Assembly (NCBI RefSeq): GCF_001426435.1
Contig: NZ_LMER01000019.1
Location: forward strand, 40,998 to 104,997
Direction: 5' to 3'
Origin: Angustibacter sp. Root456
GTDB taxonomy: Bacteria; Actinomycetota; Actinomycetes; Actinomycetales; Angustibacteraceae
Length of the DNA stretch: 64,000 nt
The notes under the pieces were generated by a model that saw nothing but the letters and a program-made list of their open reading frames with translations, had not been told where the DNA came from and made no database searches. Positions 47,576 to 56,858 of this stretch are shown here, one piece after another. The position numbers and the translations under genes were made by a program. How positions within the stretch are numbered: position 1 is the first letter of the stretch; each line of letters opens with the position of its first letter.

Positions 47576-48558
47576 CGGCGCCGGTGGTCGGCGAGAGCGA
47601 GCCGGTGCTGGCGCTGCGGGCCATCGGCCTGGGGGACGCCCTCACCGGCGTCCCGGCCCTGCGCGGCCTGCGCCGTCGCTTCGCGCCGCGCCCGGTGCTG
47701 CTGGCCGCGCCGGCCGCGCTCGGCCGGTGGATGACGGACCTGGGGGTGGTCGACGGCTACGTGCCCACACGCGACCTCGACGACCAGCCACCTGGGCTCG
47801 CACTCGGCCCGCACGACGCCGTCGACCTGCACGGCAACGGGCCGCTCAGCCGCGACCTGCTCACCGCCGCCCGGCCCGGCCAGGTGCTGTCGTTCGCGCC
47901 GCCCGACCCGGCGGCCGAGGTGCCGCAGACCTGGGTCGAGTGGACGCCGGACGAGCACGAGGTGCACCGGTGGATCCGGCTCGTGGGGGCCTGGGGCGCC
48001 GAGGCGAGCGTGGACGACCTGCGGCTGCTGCCGCGTCCGGACGGGCCGCACCGGCCGAAGCCGGCCACTGGGCGCGTCATCGTGCACCCGGGCGCGGCCT
48101 ACGGCTCGCGCCGCTGGCCGGTCGATCGCTTCGCCGCGGTCGCCCGTGAGCTCGCGGCCCGCGGCCACGACGTCGTGATCACCGGCGGCCCGACCGAGCG
48201 CTCCCTGTGCGCCCAGGTCGCTGAGCTGGCCGACCTGCCGGCCACCGCGAGCACAGCCGGAACCCTCGAGCTGCCGCAGCTGGCCGGGCTCGTGCGTGAC
48301 GCCGCCCTCGTCGTCTGCGGCGACACCGGTATCGCGCACCTGGCCACTGCTCTGGCGGTGCCGTCGGTGCTGCTGTTCGGCCCCGTGGCGCCGTCCGCGT
48401 GGGGTCCGGCCATCGACGCCGACCTGCACACCGTGCTCTGGCACGGCGACGGCACCGGCGACCCGCACGGTGCGGCACCCGATCCCCACCTGCTGCAGGT
48501 CACGGTCGACGAGGTGCTGACCGCGTCCCAGCACCTCGCGGCGCCGGTCAGGCGCTGA
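47572..48558 (+). CDS. Second GT9 glycosyltransferase, heptosyltransferase-like
   Basis: A 328-residue GT9 enzyme: ALRAIGLGDALTGVPALRGLRRR at the N-terminus, VIVHPGAAYGSRRWPVDRFA and VVCGDTGIAHLATALAVPSVLLFGPV near the C-terminus, the classic heptosyltransferase donor block. GTG 47572 overlaps the hldE stop. Last gene of the rightward operon; its end overlaps the convergent epimerase gene by 11 bases. Confidence 0.88.
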   Translation: MTAPVVGESEPVLALRAIGLGDALTGVPALRGLRRRFAPRPVLLAAPAALGRWMTDLGVVDGYVPTRDLDDQPPGLALGPHDAVDLHGNGPLSRDLLTAARPGQVLSFAPPDPAAEVPQTWVEWTPDEHEVHRWIRLVGAWGAEASVDDLRLLPRPDGPHRPKPATGRVIVHPGAAYGSRRWPVDRFAAVARELAARGHDVVITGGPTERSLCAQVAELADLPATASTAGTLELPQLAGLVRDAALVVCGDTGIAHLATALAVPSVLLFGPVAPSAWGPAIDADLHTVLWHGDGTGDPHGAAPDPHLLQVTVDEVLTASQHLAAPVRR

Positions 48559-49498
48559 GGGCGGCCAGCGAGCGGAACCACGCGACGGTCCGACCGAGCC
48601 CGGCCGCCCACGTGACGGTGGGCTCCCAGCCCAGGCGCTCGCGGGCGAGGGTGGTGTCCGGACGCCGGACGCCCGGGTCGTCCACCGGGCGGTCGATGAA
48701 CTCGATGCTCGAGCGCGACCCCACGGCGTCGATGACGTCGTGCGCGATCTGCAGCACCGAGCGCTCGTCGGGGTTGCCGATGTTGACCGGACCCTGCTCG
48801 TGGCTGTCGGCCAGCGCCAGGATCCCGGCCACCGTGTCATCGACGTAGCAGACCGAGCGGGTCTGCGAGCCGTCACCGGCCACGGTCACGGGTTCACCGG
48901 CCAGTGCCTGCCGCACGAAGGTCGGGATGGCCCGGCCGTCGTTGGGCCGCATGCGCGGGCCGTAGGTGTTGAACAGCCGCACGATCGCGGTGTCGACGCC
49001 CTCGGCGCGGTGGTAGGCCATGGTGAGCGCCTCGCCGTAGCGCTTCGCCTCGTCGTAGACGCCGCGCGGGCCCACGGGGTTGACGTGCCCCCAGTACCCC
49101 TCGGGCTGCGGGTGCACCTGCGGGTCGCCGTACACCTCGGAGGTCGAGGCGAGCAGGAAGCGCGCGTTCTTGGCCTTGGCGAGGCCGAGCGCGTGCCACG
49201 TGCCGACGCTGCCGACCTTGAGCGTCTCGAGGGGGAGCTTCAGGTAGTCGATCGGCGAGGCGGGGGACGCGAAGTGCAGCACCAGGTCGACCCGGCCGCC
49301 GACGTGCACGAAGTCGACGAGGTCGCAGCGCAGCAGGGTGAACCGCGGGTGGTCCATGAGGTGGGCCACGTTCTGCGGGCCGCCGGTGAGGAAGTTGTCG
49401 ATGCAGACCACCTCGTCCCCGCGGCGCAGCAGCTCCTCGCACAGGTGGCTGCCGATGAACCCTGCCCCGCCGGTCACCACGACTCGCTTCGCGCTCAT
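48548..49498 (-). CDS. NAD-dependent epimerase/dehydratase, UDP-glucuronate decarboxylase-like
   Basis: A 316-residue extended SDR with TGGAGFIGSHLCEELLRRG at residue 9, HFASPASPIDYLKLPLETLKVG (characteristic of UDP-xylose synthases), and the active site STSEVYGDP with YDEAKRYGE (Tyr/Lys). It probably makes UDP-xylose from UDP-glucuronate, supplying the glycosyltransferases. ATGA overlap with the GT2 gene stop at 49495. Confidence 0.85.
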   Translation of the reverse strand: MSAKRVVVTGGAGFIGSHLCEELLRRGDEVVCIDNFLTGGPQNVAHLMDHPRFTLLRCDLVDFVHVGGRVDLVLHFASPASPIDYLKLPLETLKVGSVGTWHALGLAKAKNARFLLASTSEVYGDPQVHPQPEGYWGHVNPVGPRGVYDEAKRYGEALTMAYHRAEGVDTAIVRLFNTYGPRMRPNDGRAIPTFVRQALAGEPVTVAGDGSQTRSVCYVDDTVAGILALADSHEQGPVNIGNPDERSVLQIAHDVIDAVGSRSSIEFIDRPVDDPGVRRPDTTLARERLGWEPTVTWAAGLGRTVAWFRSLAALSA

Positions 49499-50364
49499 GG
49501 GTAGTCGATACCCACCGTCGGCGTGCTCAAACCGCGCTCCAGCAGGCGGGCCCGCGCCTCGACGTGCGGCGGGACGACGTGCCGCCGGGCCAGCGCCCGG
49601 CCGGCCCGGCGCGACAGCGTGCCCCAGCCCTCCTGCCGAGCCGCCGAGCGCGCAGCCCACCGCTCGCGCACCACCGGCCACGGGCGACGCATCAGCGCCG
49701 TCAGCACGAGGTTGCGCTCGATAAGGGCCTGGCGCGCCACCGGCGTCGAGCGCACGGGTGACGGCAGGTGGTGGGCCACGACGTCACCGACGTACGCCAG
49801 TCCCCAGCCGGACGACGCGAGGTCGAGCGCGACCCGCTCCTCCTCGCCGGCGAAGAACACGACGTCGTCGAAACCGCCCACGCCCAGAAACGCCTCGCGC
49901 CGCACGACCGCCGCGCAGGCGATGAAGCCGAGGACGTCGGGCCCGGGCAGGTCGGCTGCCTGACCCAGCGGCGCGCTCGCCATGGCCGCGCTCACGGCGT
50001 CGACGCGCTCGTCGTCTCCCACGCGCACCTGCGCCGCCAGCAGGCCGAGGCGGGGGTGCTGGGCGAACGCCTCGGCGGCGACGGCGAGCGCCCCCGGGTG
50101 CCACCACGAGTCGTCGTCGGCGAAGGCCACCAGGGGCGTGCGGGCGCGGGCCGCGCCGATCGTGCGGGCCACGGCACCGCGGTTGCGCCCCAGGGCCAGC
50201 ACCTCGACGTCCGGACGCCGCAGCGACGCCACCGCGCCGGCCGTGCCGTCCGTGGAGCCGTTGTCGACGACGATCACCGGCCCCTCGAGCCGCTGCACGG
50301 TGCGCAGCAGCTCGTCGCGTCGGTTGCGGGTCATGACGACGGTGGTGGTGGCGAGTTGGGGCAT
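49495..50364 (-). CDS. GT2 glycosyltransferase
   Basis: A 289-residue family 2 glycosyltransferase: VVMTRNRRDELLRTVQRL, IVVDNGSTDGT and ADDDSWWHPGAL (DxD-like), then GEEERVALDLAS and a basic C-terminal region. Acceptor unknown. First gene of the two-gene leftward unit that faces the heptose operon. Confidence 0.85.
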   Translation of the reverse strand: MPQLATTTVVMTRNRRDELLRTVQRLEGPVIVVDNGSTDGTAGAVASLRRPDVEVLALGRNRGAVARTIGAARARTPLVAFADDDSWWHPGALAVAAEAFAQHPRLGLLAAQVRVGDDERVDAVSAAMASAPLGQAADLPGPDVLGFIACAAVVRREAFLGVGGFDDVVFFAGEEERVALDLASSGWGLAYVGDVVAHHLPSPVRSTPVARQALIERNLVLTALMRRPWPVVRERWAARSAARQEGWGTLSRRAGRALARRHVVPPHVEARARLLERGLSTPTVGIDYP

Positions 50365-50490
50365 GTCGGGGGGTTACCCAGGAGTCGGAGCGGCACGCGT
50401 GCGCACCGCCGTGGCCCTGCCTGAAGCGCCTTCGCCGTCGTCTATCATCGCCGGAGAACTCGGGCCCTCTAGAAGCAGGGTGCCCTCGAG

Positions 50491-50874
50491 GTGTTCATTG
50501 CCCCGGAGGCACGAGCGTTGGACGAACAGCAGTGGATGGATCTGGCCGAAGAGGCGGGGCAGCTGAGGGAAGCGCTGCGCACGCGAGGCCCGATCGAGCA
50601 GGCCAAGGGCGTGATCATGGGTCTGCGCCGGTGCAGCCCTGACGACGCCTACGCCGAGCTGGCCGAGATGTCGCGCAACCACAACATCAAGGTGCACGAC
50701 CTCGCCCAGGCGCTGGCCCGCTACGCCGCCGAGGGCATCCGGACGGCGCCGGTCGACGACCGCGAGATGAAGATCGCGCTGCTGGTGGCCGAGCGATGGG
50801 TGACCCACCTGCCCGGTGGGGTGAACCCCGTGCGGCCCACCGACGGCGCGACCGCGGAGACCAGCACGAACTGA
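50491..50874 (+). CDS. ANTAR-domain RNA-binding protein without sensor domain
   Basis: A 127-residue protein whose central part (IEQAKGVIMGLRRCSPDDAYAELAEMSRNHNIKVHDLAQAL, residues about 35-75) is an ANTAR domain, which binds paired hairpins in leader RNA to prevent termination. There is no GAF or receiver domain, so its signal input is unknown. The start GTG 50491 is tentative; TTG 50518 has GGAGG upstream. A DosR-type box starts two bases after its stop, leading into phosphoketolase. Confidence 0.8.
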   Translation: MFIAPEARALDEQQWMDLAEEAGQLREALRTRGPIEQAKGVIMGLRRCSPDDAYAELAEMSRNHNIKVHDLAQALARYAAEGIRTAPVDDREMKIALLVAERWVTHLPGGVNPVRPTDGATAETSTN

Positions 50875-50875
50875 G

Positions 50876-50889
50876 GGGACGAACGTCCC
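50876..50889 (+). promoter_or_regulatory. DosR-type box upstream of phosphoketolase
   Basis: GGGACGAACGTCCC, a perfect 14-bp palindrome and full consensus match, 66 bp before the phosphoketolase ATG. It is the best copy in the window. Confidence 0.75.
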
Positions 50890-50955
50890 GCTCGGGGGCA
50901 GCGCCCGGCGTCAGGACGCCCCTAGGGTGGGCGCCTGACCAGCCTGAGGAGCGCC

Positions 50956-53343
50956 ATGTCCCCGTCCTCCCCTTCGCGGCCCGCCCCGGACGTCACCGAG
51001 CTCGAGCGGATCAACGCCTACTGGCGCGCCGCGAACTACCTGTCGGTCGGCCAGATCTACCTGCTCGACAACCCGCTGCTGCGCGAGCCGCTCGCAGCCG
51101 AGCACGTCAAGCCGCGGCTGCTCGGCCACTGGGGCACGACGCCGGGCCTGAACTTCCTCTACGCCCACCTCAACCGCGCGATCGTGCAGCGCGACCTGGA
51201 CGCCATGTTCGTCACCGGCCCCGGCCACGGCGGCCCGGCGCTGGTCGCCAACTCCTACCTCGAGGGCACCTACAGCGAGACGTACCCGCACGTCGGGCAG
51301 GACGTCGAGGGCATGCGGGCGCTGTTCCGCCAGTTCTCCTTCCCCGGGGGCATCCCGAGCCACGTGGCCCCCGAGACGCCGGGGTCGATCCACGAGGGCG
51401 GCGAGCTCGGTTACGCGCTGGTGCACGCGTACGGCGCGGCGTTCGACAACCCCGGCCTGCTGGTCGCGTGCGTCGTCGGCGACGGCGAGGCCGAGACGGG
51501 CGCGCTGGCGGCCAGCTGGCACTCGAACAAGTTCACCAACCCCGCGCGCGACGGCGCGGTGCTGCCGATCCTGCACCTCAACGGCTACAAGATCGCGAAC
51601 CCCACGGTGCTCGCGCGTCTGCCGCAGGACGAGCTCGAGGCGCTGCTCGTCGGCTACGGCCACCGGCCGTACTTCGTCGAGGGCGACGACCCGATGACCA
51701 TGCACGCGCTCATGGCGCGCACGCTCGACCAGGTGCTCGACGACATCGCCGAGATCCAGCGGGCCGCGCGGTCGGGGGAGCAGGTCGAGCGGCCGCGCTG
51801 GCCGATGATCGTGCTGCGCAGCCCGAAGGGCTGGACCGGCCCTGCGGTCGTCGACGGCCAGCAGGTCGAGGGCACCTGGCGCTCGCACCAGGTGCCGCTC
51901 GCGGAGACGCGCACGGACGACGGTCACCGCAAGCTGCTCGAGGACTGGCTGCGCAGCTACCGGCCCGAGGAGCTGTTCGACGAGTCGGGAGCCCTGGTCG
52001 AGTCCCTGAGGTCGTTGCCCCCCAAGGGCGAGCGCCGTATGAGCGGCAACCCGAAGACCAATGGCGGCCTGCTGCTGCGCGACCTGGCGATGCCCGACTT
52101 CCGCGACTACGCCGTCGAGGTCACCTCACCGGGCGCCGAGACGAGCGAGCCGACCCGCGCCCTCGGCCGGATGCTGCGCGACGTCATCGTCCGCAACCCC
52201 GAGTCGTTCCGGCTCATGGGGCCGGACGAGACGGCGTCCAACCGGCTGCAGGCGGTGTTCGAGGTCACCGACCGCACGTGGCTGGACGCGCACTCGGACG
52301 CCGACGACCACCTCGGCCCGGACGGCCGGGTCATGGAGGTGCTGAGCGAGCACCTGTGCCAGGGCTGGCTCGAGGGCTACCTGCTCACCGGCCGCCACGG
52401 GTTGTTCAACTGCTACGAGGCGTTCATCCACATCATCGACTCGATGTTCAACCAGCACGCGAAGTGGCTCAAGGTGACGCGCGACATCCCGTGGCGCCGT
52501 CCGATCGCCTCGCTCAACTACCTGCTGAGCTCGCACGTCTGGCGGCAGGACCACAACGGCTTCTCGCACCAGGATCCGGGCTTCATCGACCACGTCGTCA
52601 ACAAGAAGTCCGAGATCATCCGCGTGTACCTCCCGCCGGACACCAACACCTTGCTGTCGGTGGCCGATCACTGCCTGCGCAGCAAGGACTACGTCAACGT
52701 CATCGTCGCGGGCAAGCAGCCGACGCCGAGCTGGCTGTCGATGGACGACGCGGTCGACCACTGCACGCGGGGCATCGGCATCTGGGACTGGGCCGGCACC
52801 GACGACGGCGGCGAGCCCGACGTCGTCCTGGCGTGCGCGGGGGACGTGCCGACCCTCGAGATCATCGCTGCGGCGCAGCTGCTGCGGCGCAACCTGCCCG
52901 ACCTGAGGATCCGCGTCGTCAACGTCGTCGACCTGATGCGCCTGCAGGACCCCGACGAGCACCCGCACGGCCTGTCGCACCAGGAGTACGACACGATCTT
53001 CACCACCGACAAGCCGGTCGTGTTCGCCTACCACGGCTACCCGTGGCTGATCCACCGCCTCACCTACCGCCGGCACGGGCACGACAACCTGCACGTGCGC
53101 GGGTACAAGGAGGAGGGCACGACCACCACGCCGTTCGACATGGTGATGCTCAACGACCTCGACCGCTTCCACCTCGTGATCGACGTCATCGACCGCGTGC
53201 CGCAGCTTGGCGCGCGCGCAGCCCGGCTGCGCCAGCGCATGGTCGACGAGCGGTTGCGGCACCGCGCCTACACCCGCGAGCACGGCGAGGACATGGCCGA
53301 CGTCACCGGCTGGCAGCTGCCCGACGACGACGCCGAGGCATGA
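50956..53343 (+). CDS. xfp: Xylulose-5-phosphate/fructose-6-phosphate phosphoketolase
   Basis: A 795-residue TPP-dependent phosphoketolase of normal length: [22 protein letters not shown] and [19 protein letters not shown] (TPP and metal), [11 protein letters not shown], and C-terminal HEYD-like [14 protein letters not shown]. It splits xylulose 5-P or fructose 6-P with phosphate into acetyl phosphate and a triose or tetrose phosphate. ATGA overlap with acetate kinase, which turns acetyl phosphate into ATP, so the pair is an ATP-yielding bypass of glycolysis. A DosR-type box precedes it. Confidence 0.95.
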   Translation: MSPSSPSRPAPDVTELERINAYWRAANYLSVGQIYLLDNPLLREPLAAEHVKPRLLGHWGTTPGLNFLYAHLNRAIVQRDLDAMFVTGPGHGGPALVANSYLEGTYSETYPHVGQDVEGMRALFRQFSFPGGIPSHVAPETPGSIHEGGELGYALVHAYGAAFDNPGLLVACVVGDGEAETGALAASWHSNKFTNPARDGAVLPILHLNGYKIANPTVLARLPQDELEALLVGYGHRPYFVEGDDPMTMHALMARTLDQVLDDIAEIQRAARSGEQVERPRWPMIVLRSPKGWTGPAVVDGQQVEGTWRSHQVPLAETRTDDGHRKLLEDWLRSYRPEELFDESGALVESLRSLPPKGERRMSGNPKTNGGLLLRDLAMPDFRDYAVEVTSPGAETSEPTRALGRMLRDVIVRNPESFRLMGPDETASNRLQAVFEVTDRTWLDAHSDADDHLGPDGRVMEVLSEHLCQGWLEGYLLTGRHGLFNCYEAFIHIIDSMFNQHAKWLKVTRDIPWRRPIASLNYLLSSHVWRQDHNGFSHQDPGFIDHVVNKKSEIIRVYLPPDTNTLLSVADHCLRSKDYVNVIVAGKQPTPSWLSMDDAVDHCTRGIGIWDWAGTDDGGEPDVVLACAGDVPTLEIIAAAQLLRRNLPDLRIRVVNVVDLMRLQDPDEHPHGLSHQEYDTIFTTDKPVVFAYHGYPWLIHRLTYRRHGHDNLHVRGYKEEGTTTTPFDMVMLNDLDRFHLVIDVIDRVPQLGARAARLRQRMVDERLRHRAYTREHGEDMADVTGWQLPDDDAEA

Positions 53344-54467
53344 GCGGCGCCGGCGACGGGCTCAGCGTCCTGGTCGTCAACGCGGGTTCGAGCAGCATCA
53401 AGCTGCGGCTGCTCGGGCCGGACGACGAGGTGCTGGCCACCACCGACCTGCACGCCGACCGGCACGGCTTCGACGAGGACGAGCTGCGCGTGTTCCTGCA
53501 CGGTGACCGGCCGGACGTCGTCGGGCACCGCGTCGTGCACGGCGGCACGCAGTTCACCGACCCCACGCTGATCGACGACGAGGTGGTCGCCGAGCTGGGT
53601 CGCCTCGTCGAGCTCGCCCCGCTGCACCAGCCGGCCGCCCTGAAGGGAATCGAGGCGGTGCACGACGTGCTGCCCGACGTCGCGTCGGTCGCGTGCTTCG
53701 ACACGTCGTTCCACACGACGTTGCCCCCGGCGGCGTTCACCTACGCCCTGCCGCGAGAGTGGTTGCGGCGCTGGCCGATCCGGCGGTACGGCTTCCACGG
53801 CCTGTCGCACGCCTACGCCTCACGCCACGTCGCCGAGCTCGCGCGAGCCGACGGCCTGGACGTCGACCCTGCCGCCCTACGCACCGTGGTCTGCCACCTG
53901 GGCGCGGGGGCGTCGCTGTGCGCGGTGAAGGGCGGTCGGTCGGTCGACACCACGATGGGGTTCACACCGCTCGAGGGCCTGGTGATGGCGACGCGGTCGG
54001 GCTCGGTCGACCCGGGCCTGGTGCTCTGGCTGCTGCGCGACGACCGGCTGTCGCTCGACGACCTCGAGGAGGGGCTCGAGCACGAGTCCGGGCTGCTCGG
54101 CCTCGGTGGCAGCAAGGACCTGCGCGACCTGGTCGACGGTGATGGTCCCGACCCGCAGGCGGCGGCGCTGGCCCTCGACGTCTACGTGCACCGACTGGTG
54201 ACCTCGGTCGCGGCCATGACGGCGTCGCTCGGCGGTCTGGACCTGCTGGGCTTCACCGGTGGCGTCGGCGAGCACGACGCGGTGGTGCGCAGCCGGGTGG
54301 CGCAACGGCTCGCCTACCTGGGGGTGGCCCTCGACGCGCACCGCAACGACTCCGCGGACGGCGACACCGACGTCACGGCGCCGGGTGCGGCGGTGCGCAC
54401 GTACGTGGTCGCTGCGCGTGAGGACCTGCAGATCGCCCAGGAGGCCCGGCGGGTCGTGGCCGGCTAG
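53340..54467 (+). CDS. ackA: Acetate kinase
   Basis: A 375-residue acetate kinase: [16 protein letters not shown] at the N-terminus, [36 protein letters not shown] and [15 protein letters not shown] near the C-terminus; slightly shorter than the usual 395-400. It makes ATP and acetate from acetyl phosphate produced by the upstream phosphoketolase. The end overlaps the convergent marR stop by four bases. Confidence 0.95.
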   Translation: MSGAGDGLSVLVVNAGSSSIKLRLLGPDDEVLATTDLHADRHGFDEDELRVFLHGDRPDVVGHRVVHGGTQFTDPTLIDDEVVAELGRLVELAPLHQPAALKGIEAVHDVLPDVASVACFDTSFHTTLPPAAFTYALPREWLRRWPIRRYGFHGLSHAYASRHVAELARADGLDVDPAALRTVVCHLGAGASLCAVKGGRSVDTTMGFTPLEGLVMATRSGSVDPGLVLWLLRDDRLSLDDLEEGLEHESGLLGLGGSKDLRDLVDGDGPDPQAAALALDVYVHRLVTSVAAMTASLGGLDLLGFTGGVGEHDAVVRSRVAQRLAYLGVALDAHRNDSADGDTDVTAPGAAVRTYVVAAREDLQIAQEARRVVAG

Positions 54468-54946
54468 GGCGCCCAGCGGCTGTCTTCGGGCTCACCTGCG
54501 GCGCGGGCGAAAGCGTCCAGCGCGCCGGCGAGCGACTCCCGGTCGCCGGGTTCCATCTGCCGCAGCACGCGCTCGAACGCGCGGCGTCGGTGCTCCATCA
54601 CCCGGTGCAGCAGCGCGCTCCCCTCGTCGGTGAGCGACAGCTCGAGGTTGCGCCGGTCGCGCTCGGACTCGGTGCGCGCGACGAAGCCGGCGCGTACCAG
54701 CCGGTCGACGGCCCGCGTCGCGTTGGACGGGTGGACGTCGAGCGCCTCGGCGACCGCGGAGAGGTTCGCGCCCGGCAACCGGTCCACCAGCACGAGGATG
54801 CGCATCTGAGTCGGCGTCACGTGGTCGTCGACCTCCGCGACCGACTCCGCGATGAGGGCGACGAGGACCCGCGAGGCGTCCATGACGGCGCGGACCTGCG
54901 ACCGGGACGGGCCGCGGCCTGAGGTGCGCGCAGAGCTCGGGCTCAC
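54464..54946 (-). CDS. MarR-family transcriptional regulator
   Basis: A 160-residue winged-helix MarR protein: VTPTQMRILVLVDRLPGANLSAVAEALDVHPSNATRAVDRL (recognition helix) and ARTESERDRRNLELSLTDEG (wing). GTG 54946 is chosen because AGGA lies seven bases before it; ATG 54964 has no ribosome site and sits two bases from a palindrome. It likely represses the divergent sugar-oxidation operon and itself through that palindrome; the ligand is unknown. Confidence 0.87.
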   Translation of the reverse strand: MSPSSARTSGRGPSRSQVRAVMDASRVLVALIAESVAEVDDHVTPTQMRILVLVDRLPGANLSAVAEALDVHPSNATRAVDRLVRAGFVARTESERDRRNLELSLTDEGSALLHRVMEHRRRAFERVLRQMEPGDRESLAGALDAFARAAGEPEDSRWAP

Positions 54947-54966
54947 TTGCTCATCCTGGCGCATAA

Positions 54967-54976
54967 GTTGCGCAAC
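54967..54976. promoter_or_regulatory. Candidate MarR operator
   Basis: Palindrome GTTGCGCAAC, followed by GCAATTG, in the short gap between marR and the divergent SDR gene (19 bp before that start). Size and place suit a MarR dimer controlling both directions. Confidence 0.5.
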
Positions 54977-54994
54977 GGCAATTGATGCCGCTGA

Positions 54995-56053
54995 ATGGAG
55001 GACATGGACGCCAACCACACTCCCTCACGCAACCGGTCCGAGATCGTCGTCGTCACGGGGGCCAGCGGTGGCATCGGCCGCGCCAGCGCCGTGGCCTTCG
55101 CCCGCCGTGGCGCCACCGTCGCGCTGCTGGCGCGCGGTGAGCAGGGCCTGCAGGGTGCCGCCGAGGAGGTGCGCCGCGCCGGGGGAACGCCTTTGACGAT
55201 CCCGGTCGACACCGCTGACGCCAAGGCCGTCGAAGCGGCTGCCGAGCGGGTCGAGACCGAGCTGGGCCCGATCGACACGTGGGTCAACGTGGCGTTCACC
55301 TCGGTGTTCTCGCCGTTCGACCAGATCAGCGCGGACGAGTTCCGCCGGGTCACTGAGGTGAGCTACCTCGGCTACGTCTACGGCACGATGGCCGCGCTGA
55401 AGCGGATGAAGACGCGCGACCGCGGCACGATCGTGCAGGTCGGCTCGGCGCTGGCCTACCGCGGTATCCCGCTGCAGAGCGCCTACTGCGGCGCCAAGCA
55501 CGCGATCCAGGGCTTCAACGAGTCGCTGCGCTGCGAGCTGCTGCACGACAAGAGCAACGTGCGCGTGACGATGGTGCAGATGCCGGCGGTCAACACGCCG
55601 CAGTTCTCCTGGGTGCTGTCGCGGCTGCCGCGGCACGCGCAGCCCGTGCCGCCGATCTACCAGCCCGAGGTGGCTGCGGACGCCGTCGTCTTCGCCGCCG
55701 ACCACCCGCGTCGCCGCGAGTACTGGGTGGGCGGCAGCACCATGGGCACGCTCGTGGCCAACGCGATCGCACCCGGGCTGCTCGACCGCTACCTCGCCCG
55801 CACCGGCTACGACTCCCAGCAGACGTCGCAGCCGCGCGACCCCGACCAGCCGGTGAACCTGTGGGACCCGGCAGACGGCCTGGACGGCAAGGACTTCGGC
55901 GCGCACGGCGTGTTCGACAACAAGTCGACCACCCGGTCGTACCAGCTCTGGGCGAGCCAGCACCACGGCGTCGTCGCCGGCGTCGCCGCCGGTGCACTGG
56001 CTGCTGGTGTCGCGGGCCTGCGCAACGCCTGGCACGCGGCCCGGAGCCACTGA
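54995..56053 (+). CDS. SDR-family oxidoreductase with C-terminal extension
   Basis: A 352-residue SDR: VVVTGASGGIGRASAVAFARRG, VNVAFTS replacing the usual NNAG, catalytic Ser in VQVGSALAYRG and Tyr/Lys in YCGAKHA. About 100 extra C-terminal residues include a putative helix (GVVAGVAAGALAAGVAGL) that may anchor it to the membrane. ATG 55004 (GGAGG two bases upstream) is an alternative start. First of eight genes overlapping by 1-8 bases or separated by 3 bases, ending with GH15. Substrate unknown, plausibly a sugar or sugar lactone given the neighbours. Confidence 0.87.
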   Translation: MEDMDANHTPSRNRSEIVVVTGASGGIGRASAVAFARRGATVALLARGEQGLQGAAEEVRRAGGTPLTIPVDTADAKAVEAAAERVETELGPIDTWVNVAFTSVFSPFDQISADEFRRVTEVSYLGYVYGTMAALKRMKTRDRGTIVQVGSALAYRGIPLQSAYCGAKHAIQGFNESLRCELLHDKSNVRVTMVQMPAVNTPQFSWVLSRLPRHAQPVPPIYQPEVAADAVVFAADHPRRREYWVGGSTMGTLVANAIAPGLLDRYLARTGYDSQQTSQPRDPDQPVNLWDPADGLDGKDFGAHGVFDNKSTTRSYQLWASQHHGVVAGVAAGALAAGVAGLRNAWHAARSH

Positions 56054-56394
56054 TGCCCAGCGGCGCAACGGCTCTCGCGACGACGCTGGGGGCGGCCTGG
56101 GGCACGGTGCTGACCGCCCGGCCCGACCTGGTGCTGCGCGGGCTCGAGGGCCCCCCGGCCGACTCCACCGAGCAGACCGTGGCGAAGGTGCTCGGCGCAC
56201 GCCAGCTGGTGCAGGCCGCGGCCATCGCCCGCTGGCCACGGGTCGCCGGACGGGTCGGCGGCGCCGCCGACCTCCTGCACGCCCTGACCATGGCCGCCCT
56301 GGCCACGTCGCCGAGGTACCGCCGCGTCGCCGCCACGAGCGGCGCCGTCGCCGTCGTCCTGGCGGCACTCGAGCTGAGAGGAGCGCGATCATGA
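56053..56394 (+). CDS. Small hydrophobic membrane protein, unknown family
   Basis: A 113-residue protein, Ala-rich, with hydrophobic segments near 5-20 and 90-108 and the sequence RPDLVLRGLEGPPADSTEQTVAKVLGARQLVQAAA between them. Its ATG shares one base with the SDR stop and its end overlaps the next gene by four, so it is a real operon member. Function unknown. Confidence 0.7.
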   Translation: MPSGATALATTLGAAWGTVLTARPDLVLRGLEGPPADSTEQTVAKVLGARQLVQAAAIARWPRVAGRVGGAADLLHALTMAALATSPRYRRVAATSGAVAVVLAALELRGARS

Positions 56395-56855
56395 GCTGGT
56401 TCAAGCGATCGAACGGTGCGACGGTCGAGTCCGTCGTCGACCGCGCGGTCACCGACATCCGCCACGGCCGGTTCGAGCGCTCGCTCTCGGCCCTCATGGG
56501 CGTCGGTGCAGCCGTGACGGCGGCCGAGATCTTCTTCGAGCACGACAAGGCGTCCTTCGGCAACCGCCTCATGTGGCTGCCGGTGGCGCTCGGCCCGGTG
56601 GGGACGGCCGCAGGAGTCGCGGGGGCCCTCAACGCCAAGGCCGCCCACACGGTGCTGCCGGTCGCGTCCGCCGCCATCGTGGCGAACGGCCTGCAGGGCA
56701 CCTTCCTGCACGTGCGCGGCATCGGCCAGAAGCCGGGCGGCTGGCACAACGCCCGGTACAACGTCGAGATGGGGCCACCGCTGCTGGCCCCGTTGCTCGT
56801 CACGCTGGTCGGCGGCATGGGCCTGCTCGCGTCGCTGCTGCGTCGGGAGCGCTGA
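56391..56855 (+). CDS. Hypothetical membrane protein
   Basis: A 154-residue protein with an amphipathic N-terminus (MSWFKRSNGATVESVVDRAV) and about four membrane segments (36-52, 64-85, 92-110, 128-149). It contains FLHVRGIGQKPGGWHNARYNVEMGPPLLAP, which faces the gluconate-dehydrogenase-like proteins in order, so it may be their membrane partner (inference). RBS GAGAGGAGCG, ATGA overlap with the gene before. Confidence 0.75.
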   Translation: MSWFKRSNGATVESVVDRAVTDIRHGRFERSLSALMGVGAAVTAAEIFFEHDKASFGNRLMWLPVALGPVGTAAGVAGALNAKAAHTVLPVASAAIVANGLQGTFLHVRGIGQKPGGWHNARYNVEMGPPLLAPLLVTLVGGMGLLASLLRRER

Positions 56856-56858
56856 CCC

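Noticed and set aside
50372..50378. GGGTAA on the minus strand as a promoter for the GT2 gene
   Set aside because: No -35 match and too close to the ATG.
50796..54467. 1223-residue protein ending in acetate kinase
   Set aside because: The first 840 codons are a shadow of phosphoketolase in another frame; acetate kinase starts at 53340 by ATGA overlap.
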